This document shows, piece after piece, positions 56,283 to 63,907 of a stretch of 64,000 nt of DNA. A program made the position numbers and the translations under genes. Location of the stretch: NCBI RefSeq assembly GCF_049532985.1, contig NZ_CP186693.1, positions 1,364,001-1,428,000 of the forward strand. Direction: 5' to 3'. Origin of the DNA: Promicromonospora sp049532985. GTDB lineage: Bacteria; Actinomycetota; Actinomycetes; Actinomycetales; Cellulomonadaceae. Position 1 is the stretch's first letter, and every line of letters begins with the position of its first letter. The notes beneath the pieces are model-generated. The model had not been told where the DNA came from and made no database searches. It saw only the letters and a list, made by a program, of their open reading frames with translations.

Positions 56283-57020
56283 TCAGATCAGCAGCAAGGA
56301 CTTGCCCACCGTCGTGCGCTCCGCGAGCGCGACGTGCGCGGCGGACGCGTCGGCCAGCGCGTACGTCGCACCGACCGCCGGTCTGATCCGGCCCTGAGTC
56401 GCCAGGTCCAGCACCCGCACCCGCTCCACCCAGCCCGCCTGCGTGTAGTCGACGACCACCTCGGCTCCGAGCTCACGCGCCAGGTCGAGCTTGCGCTCAC
56501 CGCGGGCGGCGCCGATGACGCGCAGCCCGGCGTCGTGCAACAGCTGGACCAGCAGGGACCCGGCGCCGCCGGCTGCTGCGGCCACCAGGACCCACGGGGC
56601 ACGTCCGCCGGCCGCGGGTGCGTGCCGGACCAGCCGCAGCGCGGTGACCCCGTCCGTCATCAGGGCCGCCGCCTCGGCCAGGCCCACCCCCTGCGGCACG
56701 GGGACGACGTCGTCCAGGTCGCTCGCGAGCAGCTCCGCGTACCCCGGCCCGTGCGCGACGACGTCGCGACCCACCCAGGCGGGGTCGACGCCGTCCCCGA
56801 CGGACGTCACGGTTCCCGCGCCGCCCGTGCCGGGCACGTAGGGCAGCTCCAGCGGAAAGATCTCGCCGCCCCACCCGCCGCGCAGGAGCGTGTCGAGGAA
56901 GATGACGTCGGCGGCGGCCAGCCGGACCACCACCTGGCCAGGTCCGGCCACGGGGTCGGCGACCTCCCGCAGCACCAGCACCTCGGGCCCACCGAACTCC
57001 TGTACCTGGATGGCTCGCAC
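56283..57020 (-). CDS. Shortened MDR-type quinone/zinc-binding reductase
   Basis: The 245-residue protein is like NADPH:quinone reductases (VRAIQVQEFGGPEVLVLREV, VPGTGGAGTVTSVGDGV, VLVAAAAGGAGSLLVQLLHD for NADPH). Full-length relatives have about 320 residues. After GAEVVVDYTQAGWVERVRV the text jumps to LDLATQGRIRPAVGATYALA and runs normally to the end; the missing 75 residues include the strand G-V-D-V-V and G-G-R-F block of the Rossmann half. The deletion is in frame, so a protein may be made but may not bind cofactor properly. GTG start at 57020. Its promoter is of the MerR type. Confidence 0.78.
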   Translation of the reverse strand: MRAIQVQEFGGPEVLVLREVADPVAGPGQVVVRLAAADVIFLDTLLRGGWGGEIFPLELPYVPGTGGAGTVTSVGDGVDPAWVGRDVVAHGPGYAELLASDLDDVVPVPQGVGLAEAAALMTDGVTALRLVRHAPAAGGRAPWVLVAAAAGGAGSLLVQLLHDAGLRVIGAARGERKLDLARELGAEVVVDYTQAGWVERVRVLDLATQGRIRPAVGATYALADASAAHVALAERTTVGKSLLLI

Positions 57021-57069
57021 CGGCGCTCCTTCGTCATGGCCCGGCCCGTGCGGCCGGCGTCCAGGAGCG

Positions 57070-57100
57070 ACGCTAGAACCTTCACCTTGGTTGAGGTCAA
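57070..57100 (-). promoter_or_regulatory. MerR-type promoter with 19-bp spacer
   Basis: On the minus strand TTGACC (57100-57095) is followed by 19 bases and TAGCGT (57075-57070). The spacer holds the dyad CTTnACCT-N6-AGGTnAAG. A 19-base spacer with a central dyad is the hallmark of MerR-family activated promoters. It reads into the MDR gene at 57020. Confidence 0.6.
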
Positions 57101-57123
57101 GGAGTCGCTGTCGCGCCGGTGCG

Positions 57124-57795
57124 TCACGCCTGCCGGCGCAGCACGGTATCGATGGCGCGCCGGGCGTGGGCGCGCGCCTCCTCGTACGAGGGCGCGGGCG
57201 CGAGCCCGAGCAGGCGCCTGCGGTGCGGCTCGCCGAGCAGGAGGGTGTAGATCGCCTCGGCCGTGCCGGGCGCGTCCGGAAGCGGGCCGCCGGCGGTCGT
57301 CCGCCGGCTGTCGAGGCTCGCGGCGAGCACCTCGATCGACCGGGCCGGGCCCTGCTCGTAGAACGTGGCCGCGAGCTGCGGATGCTGGCGCGACTCGGCG
57401 ATGACCAGGCGGTGGAGGGTGACGGCGTCGTCCCCGTGCAGGATGTGCACCATCCGCGTGGCGAGCTGTTCCAGGTCTGCGGTGCCGTGGACGGCGGGCC
57501 GCTCGTGGACGTGCAGCCGTTCCACGGCGGCGAAGAACAGCCCGGTCTTGTCCGTGAAGTGCCGGTAGACGGTCCGCTTGGTGGCGCCCACCGCGAGCGC
57601 GACCGCTTCGATGGTGGTGCCCGTGAACCCGCGTTCGGCGAACAGGCGGACGGCGGCCTCCAGGATCTCCGCACGCCGGGCGTCGACGTCCTCGCGGCGT
57701 GGGCGGCCGGGGCCGCGCCGGGTCGCAGCGGGTCCTGTGGCGTCCGTCTCCTCGGGCTCTCTCCTCACGTCAGTAATGATACGTTGCCGTTTCAT
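57124..57795 (-). CDS. TetR-family regulator
   Basis: The 223-residue repressor has a TetR HTH at about residues 60-82 (TTIEAVALAVGATKRTVYRH, then FTDKTGLFF) preceded by a basic GPGRPRRED segment, and a TetR_C_7/AefR-like ligand domain. The start is uncertain: ATG at 57795 gives a 38-residue leader, and a GTG 27 bases downstream would also serve. It is upstream of the MDR gene on the same strand and divergent from the DUF952 gene with a gap of 33 bases. Confidence 0.88.
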   Translation of the reverse strand: MKRQRIITDVRREPEETDATGPAATRRGPGRPRREDVDARRAEILEAAVRLFAERGFTGTTIEAVALAVGATKRTVYRHFTDKTGLFFAAVERLHVHERPAVHGTADLEQLATRMVHILHGDDAVTLHRLVIAESRQHPQLAATFYEQGPARSIEVLAASLDSRRTTAGGPLPDAPGTAEAIYTLLLGEPHRRRLLGLAPAPSYEEARAHARRAIDTVLRRQA

Positions 57796-57828
57796 TGATC
57801 GCTGGCCGATGGACGGGGGGGACGACCG

Positions 57829-58245
57829 ATGGCCGAGGAACGACTGCTGCACGTGGCCTTCAGCGACGACTGGGAGGCGTGCGAGCGGTTCGGTGAGTAC
57901 GACGTGGCGACGCGCAGCACGCTGTTCGACGACACCGGATTCCTCCACTCCACCACCGCGCAGGGCCTGCCGGCCGTGCTGCGCGACGTCTACGGTGATG
58001 CGTCCGAGCCACTCGTCCTCGCTGTGATCGACGACGCGGCCCTGGCCGCTCAGGGGATCACGGTGCGCTGGGAGGCGGGCGCCGGTCCGGACGGCACGGC
58101 GGCGCCGCGCATCGAGGGCGTGCTGCCGATGGACCGCGTCACCGTTCCCGCCGTGCTGCCCGTGCGACGAGGCGCGGACGGATGGGTCGCCCCCGACCTC
58201 GACGGGTGGCACGTACGCAGCACGCCGCCGCCCGGCGTCGCCTAG
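57829..58245 (+). CDS. DUF952-like protein
   Basis: The 138-residue cytosolic protein resembles the DUF952 family: W-x-A near the start (DDWEACERFGEYDVAT), GFLHSTTAQGLPAVLRDVYG in place of GFIH-S-x-x-Q, LVLAVIDDAAL, and PRIEGVLPMDRVTVPAVLPV for P-H-I-Y-G-P-L. Function of the family is not known; it has an ADP-ribosyltransferase-like look. ATG at 57829 follows GGGGGG and is divergent from the TetR gene. A 78-base region to the convergent ArsR gene holds two copies of TGGCCCTCG only. Confidence 0.7.
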   Translation: MAEERLLHVAFSDDWEACERFGEYDVATRSTLFDDTGFLHSTTAQGLPAVLRDVYGDASEPLVLAVIDDAALAAQGITVRWEAGAGPDGTAAPRIEGVLPMDRVTVPAVLPVRRGADGWVAPDLDGWHVRSTPPPGVA

Positions 58246-58323
58246 GGTCGCGCCACCACTCGGGTCGGCGCGCCGATGGAGCCCGTTACCCGTTGGTGGC
58301 CCTCGTGGCCCTCGTGATGGCCG

Positions 58324-58680
58324 CTATGCCCTGCGGAGCATCTCCGCCAGTCGCGACAGCGTGTCTTCGTTGCGCTTGTAGTGGACCCACTTGCCGATCC
58401 GTGTGGACCGCACAAGGTGCGCCCGTTCGAGGGTCGCCATGTACGAAGAGATTGTCGATTGTGCCAACCCCGACTTGGCTTGCAGGTGGCTGACACAGAC
58501 CCCGACCTCGTCCCGGTCGGCGATCGGTTCCCACTGCGCGAACTCGCCGTGGGGGTCTCGCAGCCAGTCCATGATCTGCAGCCGTGCAGGGTTGGCCAGG
58601 GCCTTCAAGGCTTCGACCGCGTCCAGCGGGGCATCGTTTCCCGTCTCGCCCTCTGGGCTCGTCGCCCGTGCCTTCGCCAC
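58324..58680 (-). CDS. ArsR-family regulator
   Basis: The 118-residue protein has the ArsR fold: LKALANPARLQIMDWLRDPH, CVSHLQAKSGLAQSTISSYM, ATLERAHLVRSTRIGKWVHY, KRNEDTLSRLAEML. It lacks the usual metal cysteine cluster, with a single Cys in VGVCVSHL, so it is more likely a thiol or small-molecule sensor. It is divergent from the NmrA-like gene and should control it. The pair has slightly lower GC than neighbours, suggesting joint acquisition. Confidence 0.88.
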   Translation of the reverse strand: MAKARATSPEGETGNDAPLDAVEALKALANPARLQIMDWLRDPHGEFAQWEPIADRDEVGVCVSHLQAKSGLAQSTISSYMATLERAHLVRSTRIGKWVHYKRNEDTLSRLAEMLRRA

Positions 58681-58704
58681 GCCGTCTCCTTTCTCCTAGA
58701 CACC

Positions 58705-58775
58705 ATCGTATCTCGATGTGACGAACTGAGCTCACTCCTGCAACAAGTTGACAGATCGCGATATGACGATATGTT
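58705..58775 (+). promoter_or_regulatory. Promoter and likely ArsR sites before the NmrA-like gene
   Basis: TTGACA (58748-58753) and TATGTT (58770-58775) form a sigma70-like promoter with 16-base spacing. CATCGTATCTCGATG (58705-58719) is a dyad; ATCGCGATATGACGATAT overlaps the promoter spacer and repeats related text. Confidence 0.55.
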
Positions 58776-58854
58776 CGGTGTCCACGTCCTCGGTGTCGCG
58801 GCCGCCCGGCTGCGGGCTGCCGCGAACGCCGGGCATACACAAGAGGAGTGCACA

Positions 58855-59808
58855 GTGCCTGAGAACAGCAAGCCGTTGATCGTCGTCGCGGGTGCCACCA
58901 GCAAGCAGGGCAGGAGCGTTGCCACGTCCTTGCTCGAGAGCGGCAAGTTCCGGGTGCGAGCCCTGACCCAGGACGCCGATTCTGCCCAGGCCCGAGGCTT
59001 GGCGGGGATGGGGGCGGAGATTGCCGAGGTTTCCCTCGCGCCGGGTCACCAGCGCGAGCTCGTGGACGCGTTCGGATCGGCCGAGGGGGCTTTCCTGATG
59101 ACGCCGCCCCTCCTGCCGCCCGACTCCGAGGAGTACCTCATCGGGAGCCAGCTTGCCGATGCCGCAGCCGAAGCCGAAGTAGGTCACGTCGTCTTCAGCA
59201 CCCTGGAGAACGTCGAGGAGAGGACGTCGGGCACGAAGTGGGCGCCGCACTTCACCGACAAGGCGCTCGTCGCCGAGCACATTCGGACCCTGCCGATCTC
59301 GCACACCTTCGTCTCGCTCTCGTTCTACTACACCAATGCGCTGGAGTACTACGTCCCGCACGTCGACGGTGACACGGTGGTCATGCCCTTCTACTTCCCC
59401 GAGGACTTCCGCGTACCGTTCGTGGACCCGCTCACCGCGGCCGGCCCCGCCGTCCTGGAGGTGTTCTCCAACCCCGACATGTACCGCGGCGCCTGGCTCC
59501 CGGTCGTCGGTGATGTGATCTCCCCGGCCGAGATGGTCGAGACGTTCTCCCGTGTTACCGGACTCAAGGCCGAGTACCGCAACGCCTACACGCGCGAAGG
59601 CCTTCTGAAGTACTTCCCTGAGCTGGGCGTGAACCCTTTGGCAGCCGACGAGACCATCGGCATGGTCGAGTACGCGGTGGAGTACGGATACTTCGGCGAC
59701 GACCGCGACCTCGAGTGGAGCCGACGCATCGATCCCAACACGCTGACCTGGGAACAGTTCCTGCGCAAGACCGGCTGGCGCGGGGAACGGGTCGCCTTCG
59801 GCAACTAG
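58855..59808 (+). CDS. NmrA-like NAD(P)-binding protein
   Basis: The 317-residue atypical SDR of the NmrA/HSCARG kind has VVAGATSKQGRSVATSLLES as the NAD(P) motif (G-x2-x-x-G-x-x), FRVRALTQDADSAQARGL, EGAFLMTPPLLPPD and HVVFSTLENVEERTSG. Such proteins act as redox sensors or quinone reductases. GTG at 58855 follows AAGAGGAG. Its neighbour ArsR gene is divergent and the promoter region is rich in dyads, so it is inducible. Confidence 0.88.
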   Translation: MPENSKPLIVVAGATSKQGRSVATSLLESGKFRVRALTQDADSAQARGLAGMGAEIAEVSLAPGHQRELVDAFGSAEGAFLMTPPLLPPDSEEYLIGSQLADAAAEAEVGHVVFSTLENVEERTSGTKWAPHFTDKALVAEHIRTLPISHTFVSLSFYYTNALEYYVPHVDGDTVVMPFYFPEDFRVPFVDPLTAAGPAVLEVFSNPDMYRGAWLPVVGDVISPAEMVETFSRVTGLKAEYRNAYTREGLLKYFPELGVNPLAADETIGMVEYAVEYGYFGDDRDLEWSRRIDPNTLTWEQFLRKTGWRGERVAFGN

Positions 59809-59812
59809 GGCC

Positions 59813-60538
59813 CTAGGTCAGGCGGAGCACGTCGGCCCGCGGCGGCAGGCGGTACTCGTCGCGCTTGCTCGTGCCCACGCCCATCCGCACCATCCCGGAC
59901 ACGAGGCCCACGGCGGCGGCCACGCCGTCGACGACCGGCACCCCGGTGCGCCGGGTCAGGTCGGCGCAGAGGTCGGTCATGCCGGCGCAGCCGAGCACCA
60001 CGGTGTCGGCGCCGTCGAGCACCGCGCGCTCGCAGAGGCGGGCGATGCGCTCGCGGGCGGCCGATCCGGCGTCCTCGAGGTCCAGCACCGGCACGTCGGC
60101 GGCGTGCAGGGCGACGCACGCGTCCTGGTAGCCGTAGCGCCGGACCAGGTCCTGCGCGCGGCCCAGGGTGCGCGAGAGGGTGGTGACCACCGCGAACGTG
60201 CGGCCGGACAGGGTGGCGACGTGCATCGCGGCCTCGGCGATGCCGACCACCGGCCCGGTGGCCTGCTCGCGGGCGGCGTCGAGACCCGGGTCGCCGAAGC
60301 AGGCGACCACGTACCCGTCCGCGGGGCGTTCGCCCGCCTCGCAGGCCGCGACGTCCCGCGCGACCACCAGCGCCGCCCATGCCTCGTCGGTGTGGCTCTC
60401 GACGGCGGCCGGGCCGGAGCCCGGCTCGGGGCAGCCGGCGACGACGGCGACGCCGGGGCCCGCCACCTCCCGGGCGGTGGCCGCGATCTTGCCGGTCATC
60501 GCCCGGGAGGTGTTGGGGTTGATCAGCCGGATCCGCAC
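59813..60538 (-). CDS. Asp/Glu/hydantoin racemase family protein
   Basis: The 241-residue protein matches hydantoin/Asp-Glu racemases: RIRLINPNTSRAMTGKIAAT, first catalytic Cys in YVVACFGDPGLDAARE and second in TVVLGCAGMTDLCADL, with TLSGRTFAVVTTLSRTLGRA between. Two-cysteine acid/base racemases of this kind interconvert 5-substituted hydantoins or allantoin enantiomers. Its GTG start lies 2 bases after the permease stop, so it is second in that operon. Confidence 0.9.
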   Translation of the reverse strand: MRIRLINPNTSRAMTGKIAATAREVAGPGVAVVAGCPEPGSGPAAVESHTDEAWAALVVARDVAACEAGERPADGYVVACFGDPGLDAAREQATGPVVGIAEAAMHVATLSGRTFAVVTTLSRTLGRAQDLVRRYGYQDACVALHAADVPVLDLEDAGSAARERIARLCERAVLDGADTVVLGCAGMTDLCADLTRRTGVPVVDGVAAAVGLVSGMVRMGVGTSKRDEYRLPPRADVLRLT

Positions 60539-60540
60539 GG

Positions 60541-62148
60541 TCAGGCCGTGGCGCCGTCGGCCACGCCCGCGGTGCCGCCGTCGAACGACGGGACCTGCGG
60601 GCTGAGCCGCTCCAGCCACCAGAAGGCGGCGAACCCGAGGGCGCACCCGATGAACCAGGTGAAGTTGCCGATCCAGGAGATGTCGAAGTACCCGAGGTCG
60701 GCGATCAGCTTGGGCACCACGCCCAGCAGGACCGTCGGCACACCCGCCAGCACGACGGCCAGGACCCCGTTGCGGTTGTAGCCGTTGGTGTACCAGTAGG
60801 CGCCCTCGGGGGACATGGTGAACATGTCGTCGACGAGCACCCGCTGCCGCGCCGCCACGTAGTAGCCGGCGATCAGGATGCCGAACAGGGGACCGATCAG
60901 GGCGCCCAGCACGCCGAGCGTGTAGTGGATCGCGTCGGCGTCGTCGTACCAGTTCCAGGGCAGCAGGAGCACGGAGCCGACGGCGGCGATCATGCCGCCC
61001 ATGCGCCAGCTCACCTTCTGCGGGGCCACGTTGGAGAAGTCGAACGCGGGGGAGATGAAGTTGGCGACGATGTTGATGCCGACCGTGGCCGTCACGAACG
61101 TGAGGCCGCCGAGCAGGATCGCGAACGGGGTGTCGATGCGCTCCACGGTGTGGATCGGGTCGGTGACGAGCTCGCCGAACACGGGGACCGTGGCGGACGC
61201 CGTGATCACCGTGAGGATCGAGAAGAACAGGAAGTTCACCGGCAGGCCCAGCAGGTTGCCGCGCTTGACGGCCTTGAACGAGCGGCCGTAGCGGGCGAAG
61301 TCGCCGAAGTTGAGCATGGGGCCGGAGAAGTACGACACGACGATGGCGACGGCCGTGCAGAACACGCCCACAGAGGCCCAGCCGGTGAGCGGTTCGCCCT
61401 GCACGAGGCTCAGGCTGATGTTCGACCAGCCGGCCTCCGAGACCAGGTAGACGGCCAGCACGATCATCACGACGTAGACGGCCGGGCCCGCCCAGTCGAT
61501 GAACCTGCGGATGGTCTCCATCCCGTTCCAGAACAGAGCGGCCTGCGCGAACCAGAGGACCGCGTACGAGATCCAGCCCAGCGCGCTGAGCCCCAGGAAG
61601 GTCGGCTCGACGAGGGCCGCGGCGGCGGGGATGAACTTGAGGAACACGATGTTCAGCGACTCGGCGGCGAGGAACGTCTGCACGCCGTACCAGGCCACCG
61701 CGATGAGCCCGCGGATGATCGCGGGGATGTTCGCGCCCTTGACGCCGAACACGGCCCGGTTGATCACGGGGTAGGGCACGCCGGTGCTCTGGCTGGGCCG
61801 GGCGACCAGGTTGGTGAACACCTGCACGATGACGATGCCGACCACGAGGGCCAGGAGCACCTGCCAGCTCGCGATGCCGAGGGCGAAGAGGCTGCCTGCC
61901 GTGACGTAGCCGCCGACGCTGTGCACGTCGGACATCCAGAACGCGAAGATGTTGTACGCCGACCACTTCTGCTCGCGCAGTGGGGCGAGGTCCTCGTTGG
62001 CGAGGCGCGGGTCGTACCCGGGCTTGACGTCGCCGGAGCCCACCGGGTGCCCGGCGGCCTCCACGAGGTCGTGCTCGCCGGCGGGGGAGCGGTCGGGGTG
62101 GTCGGGTGCGGCCGCCGTGGAGGCCGTCACCTCCGTGTTCTCGGTCAT
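60541..62148 (-). CDS. NCS1-family nucleobase/hydantoin permease
   Basis: The 535-residue protein is a 12-TM NCS1 symporter: YNIFAFWMSDVHSVGGYVTA, GVPYPVINRAVFGVKGANIP, AVAWYGVQTFLAAESLNIVF, and FSGPMLNFGDFARYGRSFKA are the usual conserved blocks (compare Mhp1, PucI, CodB). With the racemase downstream it likely imports hydantoin, allantoin or a pyrimidine with Na+ or H+. A 60-residue acidic leader precedes helix 1. ATG at 62148. An XRE/cupin gene lies divergently. Confidence 0.92.
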   Translation of the reverse strand: MTENTEVTASTAAAPDHPDRSPAGEHDLVEAAGHPVGSGDVKPGYDPRLANEDLAPLREQKWSAYNIFAFWMSDVHSVGGYVTAGSLFALGIASWQVLLALVVGIVIVQVFTNLVARPSQSTGVPYPVINRAVFGVKGANIPAIIRGLIAVAWYGVQTFLAAESLNIVFLKFIPAAAALVEPTFLGLSALGWISYAVLWFAQAALFWNGMETIRRFIDWAGPAVYVVMIVLAVYLVSEAGWSNISLSLVQGEPLTGWASVGVFCTAVAIVVSYFSGPMLNFGDFARYGRSFKAVKRGNLLGLPVNFLFFSILTVITASATVPVFGELVTDPIHTVERIDTPFAILLGGLTFVTATVGINIVANFISPAFDFSNVAPQKVSWRMGGMIAAVGSVLLLPWNWYDDADAIHYTLGVLGALIGPLFGILIAGYYVAARQRVLVDDMFTMSPEGAYWYTNGYNRNGVLAVVLAGVPTVLLGVVPKLIADLGYFDISWIGNFTWFIGCALGFAAFWWLERLSPQVPSFDGGTAGVADGATA

Positions 62149-62195
62149 GAGCGGCCTTCCGAGGGAGTGGTCTGCGAGGTCCCCATGAAGTTATG

Positions 62196-62231
62196 GGTTA
62201 ACGCGAGTGCGCCGGTTTCCCGGGCGTAACC
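62196..62231. promoter_or_regulatory. Inverted repeat between NCS1 and XRE genes
   Basis: GGTTAACGC (62196-62204) and GCGTAACC (62224-62231) are inverted copies with a one-base bulge, 48 bases before the permease start. The 218-base gap shows no other strong feature. Possibly the XRE site. Confidence 0.4.
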
Positions 62232-62366
62232 AGGTCGTAAGGCTCATGTTCAGTGATGGCTTCACGGGTGTTTCGGGATGTATCGGGCACGTGACGCCAG
62301 GCGTGTCGCCGGTGTGTCGCGCTGCCGCGGGCGCGGGCCGGGCCCGCGCGCTCGTACGATGCGGCG

Positions 62367-62960
62367 GTGTCCTCCGAACCGTCGCTGGGTGCCCGACTGC
62401 GCTCCCTGCGTGAAGCCCGAGGTGTGTCGGCGCGCAGCCTCGCCGCGACGCTCGGCATCTCGGCCAGCGCCGTGTCCCAGATCGAGCGGGACGTGATGCG
62501 CCCGTCGGTGGTCCGGCTGCTGGCCATCACCGACGCGCTCGGCGTGCCGTTGTCCGACGTCTTCGAGCCGCCGGAGGCCGCCGCCGGACCGCGCGGCGGG
62601 GCGGGGGAGCTGGAGCAGGCCGGGATCGCCGTCACCCGGGCCTGGGAGGCGTCACCCGTGACGCTCGACGGCGGGGTCACCTTCCGCAGGCTCTCGCCCC
62701 GTCCCATGCCCGGGCTCGACTTCTTCGAGTCCGTGTACCCGCCCGGCGCGACGGCGACGCTCGGCGACTCCGAGCTGTTCCGGCACGAGGGGTACGAGAT
62801 CGGCAACGTCGTCTCGGGCGAGCTCACGGTCGAGCTGGCCGACGACGTGGTCGTGCTGGCAGCCGGTGACTCGATCAGCTACCCCTGCTCGGTGCCGCAC
62901 CGGATCCGGAACGCCGGGGTGCGGCCGGCGGTGGCGACCTGGCTGATCGTGCATCCCTAG
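62367..62960 (+). CDS. XRE-cupin transcriptional regulator
   Basis: The 197-residue protein has an N-terminal XRE HTH (GARLRSLREARGVSARSLAA, TLGISASAVSQIERDVMRPS) and a C-terminal cupin (about 100-197; ELFRHEGYEIGNVVSGELTV, DSISYPCSVPHRIRNAG). In the PuuR/SutR type the cupin binds a small ligand. GTG start. It is divergent from the NCS1 permease operon and should regulate it in response to the transported compound. Confidence 0.92.
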   Translation: MSSEPSLGARLRSLREARGVSARSLAATLGISASAVSQIERDVMRPSVVRLLAITDALGVPLSDVFEPPEAAAGPRGGAGELEQAGIAVTRAWEASPVTLDGGVTFRRLSPRPMPGLDFFESVYPPGATATLGDSELFRHEGYEIGNVVSGELTVELADDVVVLAAGDSISYPCSVPHRIRNAGVRPAVATWLIVHP

Positions 62961-62970
62961 TCGCGGGGTC

Positions 62971-63393
62971 AGACAGCCGGGATGGTCGTCCTGGTCAGCC
63001 GCTCGGAGACCTCCCAGACGCGTGCCGCCTCGGTGAGGCTGCGCAGCGCTCTCGACCGTGCCGGCCAGGACATCGCGGGCGGAGAGCCAGCGGATCATCC
63101 GCCGGCCGGGGGTCTCCTGTGCGCGGCCCAGCTCGGGCCGCGCGGTAGCCGTTCGCGCCGGTGACCACCGCGCGCCGGCCGGCCTGCGACGGCATGTCCG
63201 CGGTGGTCCAGTCGGGCAGCTCCGCACCCGGGGCGGTGAGGCGTCCCACGCCGAAGGAGAGCGCGCCGGCCGCGACGCCGACGGCCGCCATCTGCAGCAC
63301 GGCGCGGCGCGATGGTCCGCGCCGGTGGCCCGTGCGGTCGTCTCGTCCGCTCCGAGATGGCTGGTCGGGCGGGTCGGTCGGTGGGTGTGACAT
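62971..63393 (-). pseudogene. Broken Tat-secreted short-chain dehydrogenase
   Basis: From ATG 63393 the product has a Tat signal (PSRRAVLQMAAVGVAAGALS) and the SDR start WTTADMPSQAGRRAVVTGAN, then loses similarity within ten codons. A second frame resumes at about 63080 with the SDR C-terminus ALRSLTEAARVWEVSERLTR and a stop at 62971-62973. About 170 residues, including NAG, Ser and Tyr-x3-Lys, are absent and the frame is shifted, so the enzyme is lost. Confidence 0.75.
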
Positions 63394-63602
63394 GTCCTGC
63401 TCCTCGTTCGGCGTGCACCGCGGCGCGGTCTGTCGTCGATCGTCGGCGGACCGTCCTCGTGTATCCAGGACCCGCTGATCACAGGCTGGCGAGGTGGTGC
63501 GGCGGCGTCGGGCCCGATGAGGCGAGCGACCCGGACGTGGTCGAGGCGCGCCGAACGTCGTCTGGTCGGGCGCAGGCCCTGAGGTGGGGTAGTATTTCCG
63601 TC

Positions 63603-63643
63603 GGCCCCAAGGGGCCAAACCGGTAGCCTTGAGCATGCTCAAG
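63603..63643. repeat. Two short perfect palindromes before the tRNA
   Basis: GGCCCCAAGGGGCC (63603-63616) and CTTGAGCATGCTCAAG (63628-63643) are perfect palindromes just before tRNA-Pro. A TAGTAT at 63590-63595 could be the tRNA -10. The rest of the 257 bases from 63394 shows nothing clear. Confidence 0.7.
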
Positions 63644-63650
63644 AACACCG

Positions 63651-63724
<74 letters not shown>

Positions 63725-63728
63725 CCGA

Positions 63729-63764
63729 TTCAGGCCTGGAAACTCAAGGGTTTCCAGGCCTGAA
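63729..63764 (+). terminator. 15-bp hairpin after the tRNA
   Basis: TTCAGGCCTGGAAAC (63729-63743) pairs exactly with GTTTCCAGGCCTGAA (63750-63764), loop of 6. It starts 5 bases past the tRNA and ends in a short run with GGTTT, so it should end the tRNA transcript. Confidence 0.8.
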
Positions 63765-63786
63765 GGGTTTCTGAGATTTGAACCGG

Positions 63787-63823
63787 TCATCAAATACTCA
63801 TCAAATAGGCCGCCTGGGCGGCC
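63787..63823. repeat. Direct repeats and dyad near the putative attachment site
   Basis: TCATCAAATA occurs at 63787-63796 and 63798-63807, an 11-base period, followed at once by GGCCGCC-TG-GGCGGCC (63808-63823). The patch is AT-richer than the rest and lies between tRNA-Pro and the excisionase-like gene, as arm sites for a recombinase would. Confidence 0.6.
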
Positions 63824-63907
63824 AAATCTCGGCATCCGGGATGCGGGCCGCGCAGCGCGCGCGGGTCGTCTCGGGACGGTGCGGAGCACAGCACGCACCT
63901 GAGTGTC

